From JBIICS01 sp044238735 (GTDB taxonomy: Bacteria; Bacteroidota; Bacteroidia; UBA4408): DNA of 22,054 bases. Below, in pieces: positions 8,579-16,771 of the stretch; within the stretch, counting starts at the first letter, position 1; each line of letters starts with the position of its first letter. Made by a program: the position numbers and the translations under genes. Under the pieces are notes generated by a model. The model was not told where the DNA came from. It made no database searches and was given only the letters and a program-made list of their open reading frames with translations. Where the stretch lies: contig JBIICS010000035.1 in the NCBI GenBank assembly GCA_044238735.1, positions 1-22,054 on the forward strand, read 5' to 3'.

Positions 8579-9400
8579 ATGAAATTTTTTAACCTTAAAA
8601 ATCTTTTAGCTCTAGCCGTTTTAACCGGTGCTATTTATTGCCCTTTTAAATCGGCCGGCTTTTCATTAAAAAAAGAAAAAATGGACACCATTAAAACCGC
8701 ATCGGGATTGCAATATGTTATTACACAAAGCAACCCAAAAGGACAATCGCCCAAAGCAGGCGACAAAGTAGTAGTGCATTACACCGGAAAACTTACCAAC
8801 GATACGGTGTTTGACAGCAGTGTAAAAAGAGGTCAACCTTTTCAATTCGATTTAGGAAAAGGCCGAGTTATTAAGGGTTGGGACGAAGGAATTGCTCTTT
8901 TAAAGAAAGGCGAAAAAGCGACCTTGATTATTCCTGCAGAACTAGGATATGGTAACCGTTCTGCCGGAAGTATTCCTCCAAACTCTACTTTAATTTTTGA
9001 TGTGGAATTGCTGGATATTATTGAGAAAGTAATCCCAAAACCATACGATACAAAGGGTAAAGACACCGTTACTATGCCAAGCGGCTTAAAATACATTTTA
9101 GTTGAACAAGGCAAAGGGAATAAGGCTGTAGCGGGCAAGAACGTTTTGGTACACTATACAGGATATTTACCCGATGGAAAAATTTTTGATTCCAGTGTAG
9201 AAAGAGGATCTCCAATAAATTTTATATTGGGTAACGGGCAAGTTATCAAAGGATGGGATGAAGGTATACAACAATTAAATGTGGGGTCGAAAGCCCGTTT
9301 AATTATACCCAGCGATTTAGGTTATGGCGATAGAGGTTATCCACCCGTTATTCCTCCTAAATCAGAATTAATTTTTGATGTGGAGGTAGTAAATCAATAA
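8579..9400 (+). CDS. Exported tandem FKBP-type peptidyl-prolyl isomerase
   Basis: A 273-residue foldase with two intact FKBP domains. The N-terminus (MKFFNLKNLLALAVLTGAIY) is a signal peptide. Cys21 follows Tyr, so it is not a good lipobox and the protein is predicted to be soluble in the periplasm. FKBP domain 1 is at about 40-148 (VHYTGKL, VFDSSV, RVIKGWDEG, LIIPAELGYG) and domain 2 at about 164-272 (VHYTGYLPDG, IFDSSV, QVIKGWDEG, LIIPSDLGYG). Unlike the preceding gene, both domains keep the key aromatic and Asp positions, so both may be active. An internal ATG at 8681, in MDTIKTASGL, would give a cytoplasmic form, but the upstream signal peptide favours the ATG at 8579. It is the last gene before the strong terminator at 9425-9478. 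Confidence 0.92.
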   Translation: MKFFNLKNLLALAVLTGAIYCPFKSAGFSLKKEKMDTIKTASGLQYVITQSNPKGQSPKAGDKVVVHYTGKLTNDTVFDSSVKRGQPFQFDLGKGRVIKGWDEGIALLKKGEKATLIIPAELGYGNRSAGSIPPNSTLIFDVELLDIIEKVIPKPYDTKGKDTVTMPSGLKYILVEQGKGNKAVAGKNVLVHYTGYLPDGKIFDSSVERGSPINFILGNGQVIKGWDEGIQQLNVGSKARLIIPSDLGYGDRGYPPVIPPKSELIFDVEVVNQ

Positions 9401-9424
9401 TTTCTTGATAGAGCCCCTTTTTAA

Positions 9425-9478
9425 AAAATAATTATAAAAAAAGCCGGATTTAATTCCGGCTTTTTTTATAATTATTTT
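9425..9478 (+). terminator. Hairpin terminator with perfect 24-bp arms
   Basis: The arms 9425-9448 and 9455-9478 are exactly complementary around a six-base loop (TTTAAT). The core is GCCGGA/TCCGGC flanked by seven A's on the left and seven T's on the right, then further A/T pairs. It ends the FKBP pair and insulates the adhesin operon that starts at 9538. The symmetric A and T tracts mean it could work on both strands. Confidence 0.92.
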
Positions 9479-9537
9479 GCAGTAAACCACATTTTTAGTA
9501 TCTTAATCGATGATTTTTAAAGGTCGCTTTTTTTAAT

Positions 9538-12500
9538 ATGCCAATCAAACCTTATCACTTTATAATATCTGTTTTATTACTGCTGATATTGAATTGTTTG
9601 GCCATAAAATCGATTGCTCAATGCACCGCTATTATCAATACCAATTTAAACCCTGTTGAGGGTTGCGACCCCTTAACGATTCAACTGTTTGACCAAAGTT
9701 CAGGATTTACCGTTAATCGTGTTTGGAATTTCGGAGACGGCACATCCACTAGCGGGGCTCAAAATCCAATTCACACGTTTAATACGGCTGGCAGAGATAC
9801 CACCTATATAGTAAAACTTAAAACCTTTTGTTTAAATGGTGACAGTAGCACTACAACTTTAAGCGTTAAAGTTTTTGCAAAACCTAAAGTAGATTTTAAA
9901 GTAGATACAACCCTTTTTTGTGCCCTAACCGACACTGTATGTTTTACGAATTTCTCCGACCAGGGAGCTGGATTTACCTATTTATGGAACTTTGGAGATA
10001 ATACTTCCTCTACTATTCTGGAACCATGCAAATTATATACAACGGATGGCACATATAAGGTTGAATTAACCGTTACAGATGATTATGGCTGCCAAAACAC
10101 CGAAAGTAAAATTAATTACGTATCGGCACAAAGAGCTCCAAACCCTGATTTCTCCTTGGCTGCCTTTTCAGGCTGTGCACCTTTTAATGCATCAATAAGC
10201 AATAATACAAACACCACATCGGACTCCATTGCAATTTGGAATTGGAATTTTGGCGACAATTCTCCCGTAGTCTCTATAAAAGATCCACTCAATCATAATT
10301 ATCCTATTCCCGGAACATATATTATTACACTCCAGGCAACCAATAATCTGGGTTGTTCCAACACCACTACCCGTCCACTTATTGTTAAGGAATCGCCAAC
10401 TGCAAGCTTTTTATTTCCCAATGATGCCTGTAAAGGAGATTCTATAACTATTAGTTTTACTGGTACTTCTAACACCAACGCTGTTTACTCCTGGAATTTT
10501 TCGGGAGCTTTGGTAATTTCCGGAAGTAATCAGGGTCCCTATGTAATCTCCTATCCCAATACTGGAAACTTTAGCATCTCCTCCTCTGTTAGTTTAGCCG
10601 GTTGTTCTGATAGTGTTATTCAATCTATTCAAATTAATCAATTACCCATTGGATTTTTAACTAATAATGTAAATGATTCAGCTTGTTTTGGTTCTACGAT
10701 AATATTTACTGCTCAGCCTGCCAATTATACCAATTATCAGTTTCAGGTAAATGGTAATCAGGTTCAAAGTGGCATTTCAAATGCATACAGTACCAACACC
10801 CTAAACACTGGGCAGGTGGTTAGTGTTGCATTTACCGATTTAAATGGCTGTTCGAACACAACCACAAGTAATAATCCCATTGTAATTAAACCAAATCCTC
10901 AAGTTGAGCTAATTTCGTTAAACGGTGATTCTATTTGCCAGGGAGATACTGCCTATTTTAAGGCCATCCCGGATACTCTGAATTCCTATACCTTTTTAAA
11001 CGGTTTTTCACCCATTCAAAATGGAAGTTCGGATACACTTGTAATACCCAATATTCAAACAAATTTAAATATAAATGTTACCGGAACATACAAAGGCTGC
11101 CAAAGCAACACAGATAGCTCAAGTTCAGTTACTTTAATTAAGAAGATAGCAGCACCTGTAGTAAATTGTGGAATTACAACCGACACTTCTATTACTTTTA
11201 TGTGGGATGATGTATTAGGCGCAGAAGGTTATGAAGTAAGCGTTAACGGACAATCATTTATAATTCCCAGTTCGGGTCCTAACGGTTTGGAGCACTACAT
11301 TAGTGGCTTAACATCTGGAGATACCGTTAAATTAGAAGTACTACCCAAAGGAACCGGAAGATGTGGTAATGGAATTTTATCCAATCAGGCAACCTGTATC
11401 GCTCAACCATGCGATCTTATAAATTTTCAGCTAAGTACCACCGCAACTAAAATTTGTGAGGGCGAAATCATAAATGCATCCTTATCAAACATAACTCCAA
11501 CTTCTTTTCAAAGTAATTGGATGAATACTAATTATGGAACAACATTAACGTATTCATTTAATCCAACAACCGACACCACCCTTATCGTATCGGTTAAGAA
11601 CAGTTTACAAATAAATTGCCCTGCTGTTGTCAAAAATATTCCTCTGGAAGTAATTCAAACTCCTCAAATAACATTATCTGCTGATAAAGACAGTGTGTGC
11701 AGCGGAACTACTATCAACTTTACGGCTAATCCTACAATCTATAATCAATATCTCTTTTACAATGGGTTCGTATTACTTCAAAATAGTCCATCTCCATTTT
11801 TAACTACGGTATTAACCAATCCAATTAATACCATTAGGGTAATTGGAAATACGAACGGATGTAGCGATACGGCCTCCGTAATTTCAAACATTAAAGTTAT
11901 TCCGCCTATTTCTACACCACAAGTTACATGCGGCACTACCACCAATAACAGCATAACATTTAATTGGGACTCAATTTCTAATTCAACAGGATATTTAATT
12001 AGCATTAATGGTGGAGCCTTTACAACACCCAGCTCCGGAAATTTAGGTTTAACCCATACTGTTAACGGATTAAATCCGAATACAGGTCTAACCATTGTGG
12101 TTCAATCCAGCGGAACTAACCCTTGTGGCAATAGCGACTACTCTTTTAGCCAAACATGCTATGCTAAACCCTGCACAGCTATCAATTTCATAAAAAGCAA
12201 TGATATTACGGTTTGCGAAGGCGATAGTGTTAGTTTAAATATCTCAGGTATTACTATACCTAATTATAGTGTTGTATGGGATGGTAACTTGCCGGGAAAT
12301 AATTTAGATTATTCATTTATAGCCGATACCAGCGTTTTAATAGAGGTAAGTGTTAAAAATAATATCGAAACCTCTTGTCCGGTTGCAAAAAAATATATTA
12401 ACGTAAACGTAATCAACACACCCGTAGTATATATCAGCACAAGCAACGATTCATCTTGTTTGGGTTCTTACGTAACTTTTACAGCAAGCCCGCTTAGTTA

Positions 12501-14682
12501 CGACAATTATACTTTTTTCAATAATTTTCAATTAGTTCAAAATAGCAGCAATCCCTATTACACCACTAATAACTTATTAAATAATCAAAACATAAAAGTT
12601 ATATCAACAAAAGGTGCTTGTAAGGATACCTCTAACCTTTTGGATATTACCGTCGTATCTCCCTTAATGGTTCCCTTACCTAATTGTTCAACCTCCACTA
12701 CCAATTTAATATACTTTAATTGGGATTCGGTATATAATGCTAATGGTTATGAAATTAGTTTAAATGGTGGACCTTTTTCTGCTCCATCATCCGGAAGTAA
12801 TGGAACCTATCATTTAGTAAGTGGTTTAAATGCTAACGACTCTATTAAATTAGTTGTAAGGGCGCTTGGAATTCCTCCATGCGGAAACAGTGCTGTTTCC
12901 TCTGAAGCTACTTGTGTAGCCAGAAATTGTACCGGCATCAATTTCAACTTATCAATTGATTCACTTGTTTGTGAAAATACTTCCATTAATGCTGCTATAT
13001 CTAATCTTAATATTTCCAACTATCAAACCAACTGGCAAAACAGCGGAAATGGAAATCAATTAACCTATACTACAAATGCCAGCAATTCCACTACTATTAA
13101 TGTTACTGTAACTAACACCTCCGAACCTAATTGCCCTTCGGTAAGCAAATCCGATTTTGTAATTGTTCAGCCCGTTATAAACGCAAGCATCACATCAACT
13201 GCAAACTCTGTTAATCTTTGTGAAGGAACAACTGTTAATGTAACGGCTTCTCCACAAAATATTTCCAATTATCTGTTTTATCTCAATAATAACTTAATTC
13301 AATCAGGTAACAGTCCATATTGGAATAATGTTCCATTAGTATTCGGATCAAATCAATTAGTATTAATACCAAAGGAAAATTCGTGCAACGGAATTGGAGA
13401 CACTCTTAATTTAAATTATTTTCAAACCCCTGTTCTAAACTTCAATTTTTCAGGACCGCCAGACACGATATGTGAAGGAAGTTCAATAACGGTTAACGTT
13501 ATTCCATCCAACTTAAGCAACTATATGTTTAATTATAATGATAGTGTACTTCAAAACGGAACTTCCTCAAGTTTAACCTTTATACCTACAAACAGTAATC
13601 CAAATCTACTAACTATAATTGCAGAAAATTCCGGAGGATGCTCCAACAATACCGATTCCGTTAAATTTAAGGTAATTGCATTACCGGTGGTTAGTTTAAC
13701 TCGTAACACTTCAGATTCAATTTGCAGAAATCAAAATGTTACGTTAAATGCAAATCCACCCTCGATAGGTACCTATAACTTTTATTTAAATAATACTTTG
13801 GTACAAACCGGTTCTTCTAACATCTACAGTTCAAACTCTTTTGATACCGGAGATAGCATTAAACTAATTGCAATTAATAATTTTAAATGCCCGTCGGTAA
13901 TTTCTTCTGCATTTGGATTTACAATAAAGCCTACTTATAAACCAATTATAAACGTTGACGATTCCATTGCAATTTGCTTGGGATCCACTTACACATTAAC
14001 TTCAGTTGTTAACCCACCGATAAGTGGTTTAACATACTCGTGGAGTAACGGTGCTACAACACCGAGCATAACAGTAAGTCCTTCTACTAACACAACATAT
14101 CTGGCTTTTACTAACTTAAATTCTTGTTCTTCTATTGCAGACACTGTAGTAATAGCAGTAGACGATCAACCCTTACCCACTGCTGATGCTGGTATGGGCA
14201 GCACTATTTGTAAAGGTGACAGTATCGAATTAACAGGAACTGGCGGGCAGAGTTATTTTTGGTATCATGAAAACGGTGATTTAATTGGAAGTGGAAAAAC
14301 AGTATATGTTAAGCTGTTAAAAGAGGAAACATTTCAATTAGTTGCATTTAATTTAGCTTGCAGTGATGAGGATACGGTAAGAATATTAGTAGATAAATGT
14401 TTGAAAGACATTACTGGCCCTATCCCTCAAATTATAAGTCCGAACAATGATGGTGCTAACGATTCTTGGATAATTCCGGATATCGATTATTTTAAACAAA
14501 ACAAAGTGGTGATATATAATCGTTGGGGAAATGTAGTTTGGGAGGCATCACCTTATTTAAACAACTGGCAAGGTGTAAATGAGAAAGGTGCTGAATTACC
14601 GGATGGAACATATTACTATGTTGTAAACATTAACAATACTGAGAATAAAATTTATAACGGTTTCGTGGTAATACACAGATAA
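9538..14682 (+). CDS. Giant T9SS-secreted surface protein: PKD, Fn3-like and Ig-like repeats with type B (CHU_C) sorting domain
   Basis: A 1714-residue predicted adhesin. Residues 1-28 are a signal peptide ending SIAQ. Three PKD-like domains follow within about 30-285, each marked by WNFGD (63-67, 150-154, 236-240). A chain of Ig-like modules (CxGxxxxF..A.P...Y..Y.F.N motif) runs to about 1465. It is interrupted by three Fn3-like modules at about 537-620, 791-874 and 1041-1126 (ITFxWD...GY..S.NG, then a CGN motif). The last ~90 residues are the CHU_C/gliding-motility C-terminal domain: ISPNNDGANDSW, YNRWGNVVWE, LPDGTYYYVV. This domain directs export by the T9SS, and type B cargo usually needs a PorP/SprF partner; one lies directly downstream, its ATG overlapping this stop codon (TAATG). 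The sequence is very Asn/Ser/Thr-rich, typical of such proteins. The ligand is unknown. No promoter could be fixed between 9479 and 9537. Confidence 0.93.
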   Translation: MPIKPYHFIISVLLLLILNCLAIKSIAQCTAIINTNLNPVEGCDPLTIQLFDQSSGFTVNRVWNFGDGTSTSGAQNPIHTFNTAGRDTTYIVKLKTFCLNGDSSTTTLSVKVFAKPKVDFKVDTTLFCALTDTVCFTNFSDQGAGFTYLWNFGDNTSSTILEPCKLYTTDGTYKVELTVTDDYGCQNTESKINYVSAQRAPNPDFSLAAFSGCAPFNASISNNTNTTSDSIAIWNWNFGDNSPVVSIKDPLNHNYPIPGTYIITLQATNNLGCSNTTTRPLIVKESPTASFLFPNDACKGDSITISFTGTSNTNAVYSWNFSGALVISGSNQGPYVISYPNTGNFSISSSVSLAGCSDSVIQSIQINQLPIGFLTNNVNDSACFGSTIIFTAQPANYTNYQFQVNGNQVQSGISNAYSTNTLNTGQVVSVAFTDLNGCSNTTTSNNPIVIKPNPQVELISLNGDSICQGDTAYFKAIPDTLNSYTFLNGFSPIQNGSSDTLVIPNIQTNLNINVTGTYKGCQSNTDSSSSVTLIKKIAAPVVNCGITTDTSITFMWDDVLGAEGYEVSVNGQSFIIPSSGPNGLEHYISGLTSGDTVKLEVLPKGTGRCGNGILSNQATCIAQPCDLINFQLSTTATKICEGEIINASLSNITPTSFQSNWMNTNYGTTLTYSFNPTTDTTLIVSVKNSLQINCPAVVKNIPLEVIQTPQITLSADKDSVCSGTTINFTANPTIYNQYLFYNGFVLLQNSPSPFLTTVLTNPINTIRVIGNTNGCSDTASVISNIKVIPPISTPQVTCGTTTNNSITFNWDSISNSTGYLISINGGAFTTPSSGNLGLTHTVNGLNPNTGLTIVVQSSGTNPCGNSDYSFSQTCYAKPCTAINFIKSNDITVCEGDSVSLNISGITIPNYSVVWDGNLPGNNLDYSFIADTSVLIEVSVKNNIETSCPVAKKYINVNVINTPVVYISTSNDSSCLGSYVTFTASPLSYDNYTFFNNFQLVQNSSNPYYTTNNLLNNQNIKVISTKGACKDTSNLLDITVVSPLMVPLPNCSTSTTNLIYFNWDSVYNANGYEISLNGGPFSAPSSGSNGTYHLVSGLNANDSIKLVVRALGIPPCGNSAVSSEATCVARNCTGINFNLSIDSLVCENTSINAAISNLNISNYQTNWQNSGNGNQLTYTTNASNSTTINVTVTNTSEPNCPSVSKSDFVIVQPVINASITSTANSVNLCEGTTVNVTASPQNISNYLFYLNNNLIQSGNSPYWNNVPLVFGSNQLVLIPKENSCNGIGDTLNLNYFQTPVLNFNFSGPPDTICEGSSITVNVIPSNLSNYMFNYNDSVLQNGTSSSLTFIPTNSNPNLLTIIAENSGGCSNNTDSVKFKVIALPVVSLTRNTSDSICRNQNVTLNANPPSIGTYNFYLNNTLVQTGSSNIYSSNSFDTGDSIKLIAINNFKCPSVISSAFGFTIKPTYKPIINVDDSIAICLGSTYTLTSVVNPPISGLTYSWSNGATTPSITVSPSTNTTYLAFTNLNSCSSIADTVVIAVDDQPLPTADAGMGSTICKGDSIELTGTGGQSYFWYHENGDLIGSGKTVYVKLLKEETFQLVAFNLACSDEDTVRILVDKCLKDITGPIPQIISPNNDGANDSWIIPDIDYFKQNKVVIYNRWGNVVWEASPYLNNWQGVNEKGAELPDGTYYYVVNINNTENKIYNGFVVIHR
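11146..13431 (+). repeat. Three-fold super-repeat of about 250 residues inside the surface protein
   Basis: Three units of about 250-258 residues begin near residues 537, 791 and 1041 of the surface protein. Each consists of an Fn3-like module, a short PC..INF linker, an Ig-like module with a CEG/CEN motif and a CP near its end, and a second Ig-like module with a Y..Y.FYN motif. The Fn3 modules share a CGN motif with Cys at matching places. The DNA copies have diverged clearly, so the duplication is old rather than a recent slippage. Confidence 0.8.
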
Positions 14683-15620
14683 TGAGAAAAATATTTTACA
14701 TAATTTTAATTGCATTACCTGCGTTGGTGAATAAATTATATGCGCAACAATTACCAACCTTTACTGAGTATTTTTTTGATAAAGCCATTATTAATCCTGC
14801 ATTTGTAGGCACACAACCCTACTTCAGTTCCACACTTGCCTATAGGAGCATGTTTAACGGAATTGAAGGAGCTCCCGTTACCCAGTTTTTATCCGTACAT
14901 GGACCCTGGCAAATTAAAAATGTGGGCATAGGATTAAATGCGATAAATGATAATACCGGACCATTAAACACCACCAAAATTAATGGTATGTTTTCATACT
15001 ATATTGGTTTAGGTAAGGGTAGATTAAGTTTGGGCATATCATTAGGAGTAATTAATTATTCTTTAAATTATTCAAATCTAATCCGAACAGACGCAATAGA
15101 TGCTGCGCTATCCGATAATAAATTATCAAGGATCAGTCCTGACGCATCATTCGGCATATTTTACCAAACTAAAAATTATTTTATAGGATACTCAGCCATG
15201 CAACTTATTAAGAGTAGCTTGGATCTTACAAAACAAAACAGGCCCGTAATAGCCCAACTATATACACACAATTTTATTACCGGCGGATTAAATTTGGGCT
15301 TAAATGATAAACTAAGATTTGAACCTTCCTTTTTAATTAAAACCGTTTCAGCATCGCCATTGCAGTATGATATTAATTTAAGAACTCTGGCATTAAACAC
15401 CATAGGGGCTGGAATTTCTGTAAGATCAGGAGAATCGGTTTGCGGAATGATTGATGTTTTAATAAAAGAACAATTTAGATTAGGTTTAGCATATGATAAA
15501 ATCATCTCCGGTCTTTCGCCTTATAGTAAGGGTTCGGTTGAGATAATGCTTTCGTATCGAAAAAAATTATTACCTCCAGCGCGTCAACGCGAGATGCACC
15601 CCCGTTATTATGTATTTTAA
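14682..15620 (+). CDS. PorP/SprF-family outer-membrane protein
   Basis: A 312-residue beta-rich outer-membrane protein. A signal peptide covers residues 1-21 (ending LYAQ). The start of the mature protein, LPTFTEYFFDKAIINPAFVG, is the hallmark of the PorP/SprF family, followed by a YRSMFNGIEGAP segment and alternating beta strands to the end. SprF of Flavobacterium johnsoniae is needed for secretion of the adhesin SprB, encoded next to it, and related proteins pair with type B T9SS cargo. Here the gene starts inside the stop codon of the giant surface protein, so it is very likely its dedicated partner. The downstream TPR/PD40 ORF starts 11 bases before this gene ends, indicating tight translational coupling. 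Confidence 0.93.
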   Translation: MRKIFYIILIALPALVNKLYAQQLPTFTEYFFDKAIINPAFVGTQPYFSSTLAYRSMFNGIEGAPVTQFLSVHGPWQIKNVGIGLNAINDNTGPLNTTKINGMFSYYIGLGKGRLSLGISLGVINYSLNYSNLIRTDAIDAALSDNKLSRISPDASFGIFYQTKNYFIGYSAMQLIKSSLDLTKQNRPVIAQLYTHNFITGGLNLGLNDKLRFEPSFLIKTVSASPLQYDINLRTLALNTIGAGISVRSGESVCGMIDVLIKEQFRLGLAYDKIISGLSPYSKGSVEIMLSYRKKLLPPARQREMHPRYYVF

Positions 15621-16758
15621 AAAGCAGATACAACATATAGCTATTTCGTTTTTACTGATTTGTATTGGCATTAATTCATTTGCTCAAAAAAACATTCAGA
15701 AAGCAGACGCATATTACGACCGCTCGTTCTTTAAAGAGGCCATTCCGTTTTACGAAGCTGAAATTAAAGAAGGAAGAGAGTCTAAAACAAAAGAAAAAGC
15801 AACAGAACGACTGGCGAACTGTTACAGGCTTATTGGTGACTTTGCGAAAGCTGAAGCGCTTTACAAAGAATTAGTAAAGAAAAACACAAACAATGCAGAA
15901 CATCTACTGCATTACGCAAGTAGCTTAAAGGCAAGCTCTAAATATGCAGAAGCAGCAGATGAATTTAAAAAATATATACAACTTAAACCTAACGATCCTA
16001 TGGGTAAAGTATACCTTGAATCTTGCCAATTAGCTCAGTTATGGCTGGATGAAAAACTAGGCAACGAGGTAAAACATCCTGAGATTTTTAATACTCCCCA
16101 TAGTGAATTTGCAACGACTTTCTGGAAAAACGGAGTATTATTTTGTAGCTCCAGAGAAAACAGTAAAAGACCTTTTATAGATTTTGAAGGAGGAAACACA
16201 GAACCAAAATTAGATTTTTACTTTATAAACTTAAAAAAACCTTATGATAGTTTAAAAGTAGAAAAGTTTGATAAAGATTTATTAAATAGTTTCCAGCACG
16301 AAGGCCCATGTTCGTTCACTCCTAATGGAGATACGATTTATTTTACCAGAACCGTAAAGGGAGTTAGAGACTTGAAGAAAAACGTAAGATTAAAAACACT
16401 TCAATTATATACAAGCCAAAGAAATAACCTTGGCAAATGGAGTAAACCCGTTAGCGCTTTTACCTTTAACAGTAAATCTTACAATTGCTTACATCCCAGT
16501 ATTGCTCCTTCAGACCGTTTTATGGTATTTGCCAGTGATATGCCAGGTGGACAAGGAGCTACAGATTTATACATATCCTATCGCGAAGGAAAAAATAGCT
16601 GGAGTACACCCGTAAACTTAGGATCTATCATAAACACGTTTGGAAGTGAACTTTATCCTTATATATTGGACGACCATACAATATACTTCTCCTCTGACGC
16701 TCATCCAGGAATGGGCAAATTAGATATTTTTAAAACCTTTCAATTCCATAGGGGATGA
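15610..16758 (+). CDS. TPR/PD40 protein: 5' half of a frame-disrupted OmpA-family envelope protein
   Basis: A 382-residue ORF with a signal peptide (residues 1-26, ending SFAQ), TPR-like helices at about 27-135 (YYDRSFFKEAIPFYEAEI, NPPTR-type spacing around FAKAEALYKELV) and PD40/WD40-like beta-propeller repeats at about 160-376. The propeller is cut off: after GMGKLDIFKT the frame goes into five unrelated residues and TGA. The missing continuation (NSIGDDFGF...) is found one frame over immediately downstream. In related Bacteroidota proteins TPR, PD40, carboxypeptidase-regulatory-like and OmpA domains form one polypeptide. So this ORF is best read as the first part of one gene with 16724-20548. 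If translated alone it would give an exported, truncated propeller. The start ATG overlaps the PorP/SprF gene by 11 bases. Confidence 0.88.
   Translation: MYFKKQIQHIAISFLLICIGINSFAQKNIQKADAYYDRSFFKEAIPFYEAEIKEGRESKTKEKATERLANCYRLIGDFAKAEALYKELVKKNTNNAEHLLHYASSLKASSKYAEAADEFKKYIQLKPNDPMGKVYLESCQLAQLWLDEKLGNEVKHPEIFNTPHSEFATTFWKNGVLFCSSRENSKRPFIDFEGGNTEPKLDFYFINLKKPYDSLKVEKFDKDLLNSFQHEGPCSFTPNGDTIYFTRTVKGVRDLKKNVRLKTLQLYTSQRNNLGKWSKPVSAFTFNSKSYNCLHPSIAPSDRFMVFASDMPGGQGATDLYISYREGKNSWSTPVNLGSIINTFGSELYPYILDDHTIYFSSDAHPGMGKLDIFKTFQFHRG
16727..16745 (+). other. Frame-change site with a probable ~50-bp internal deletion
   Basis: The zero frame reads GAT ATT TTT AAA ACC (DIFKT). The next frame reads TTA AAA CCT TTC AAT TCC (LKPFNS) and leads into the OmpA ORF. 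The two overlap on TTTAAAA. The previous PD40 repeat has 23 residues from the DLYIS Asp to the NTFGSE Asn, whereas here about 6 remain, so about 17 residues are lost. The frame offset requires a deletion of length 3n+2, which fits 50 bases. Microhomology of the TTTAAAA type would explain it. Confidence 0.7.
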
Positions 16759-16771
16759 CTTTGGTTTTATT

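Noticed and set aside
9472..9479. TTATTTTG as a promoter -7 element for the giant surface protein gene
   Set aside because: It misses the conserved A at position 2, overlaps the terminator arm and has no -33 partner. The real promoter of this operon could not be located.
9538..14682. Recent tandem DNA duplication or a variable repeat array in the surface protein gene
   Set aside because: The repeats are clear at protein level only; the nucleotide copies have diverged, so slippage-type variation is not indicated.
15665..15874. Plus-strand 69-codon ORF inside the TPR region
   Set aside because: It is an out-of-frame shadow of the TPR-encoding frame, lysine/arginine-rich and without signal or motif.
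16727..16735. Classical -1 slippery heptamer at TTTTTAAAA
   Set aside because: The in-frame grouping does not fit X XXY YYZ, and the downstream ORF needs a +1, not a -1, shift.
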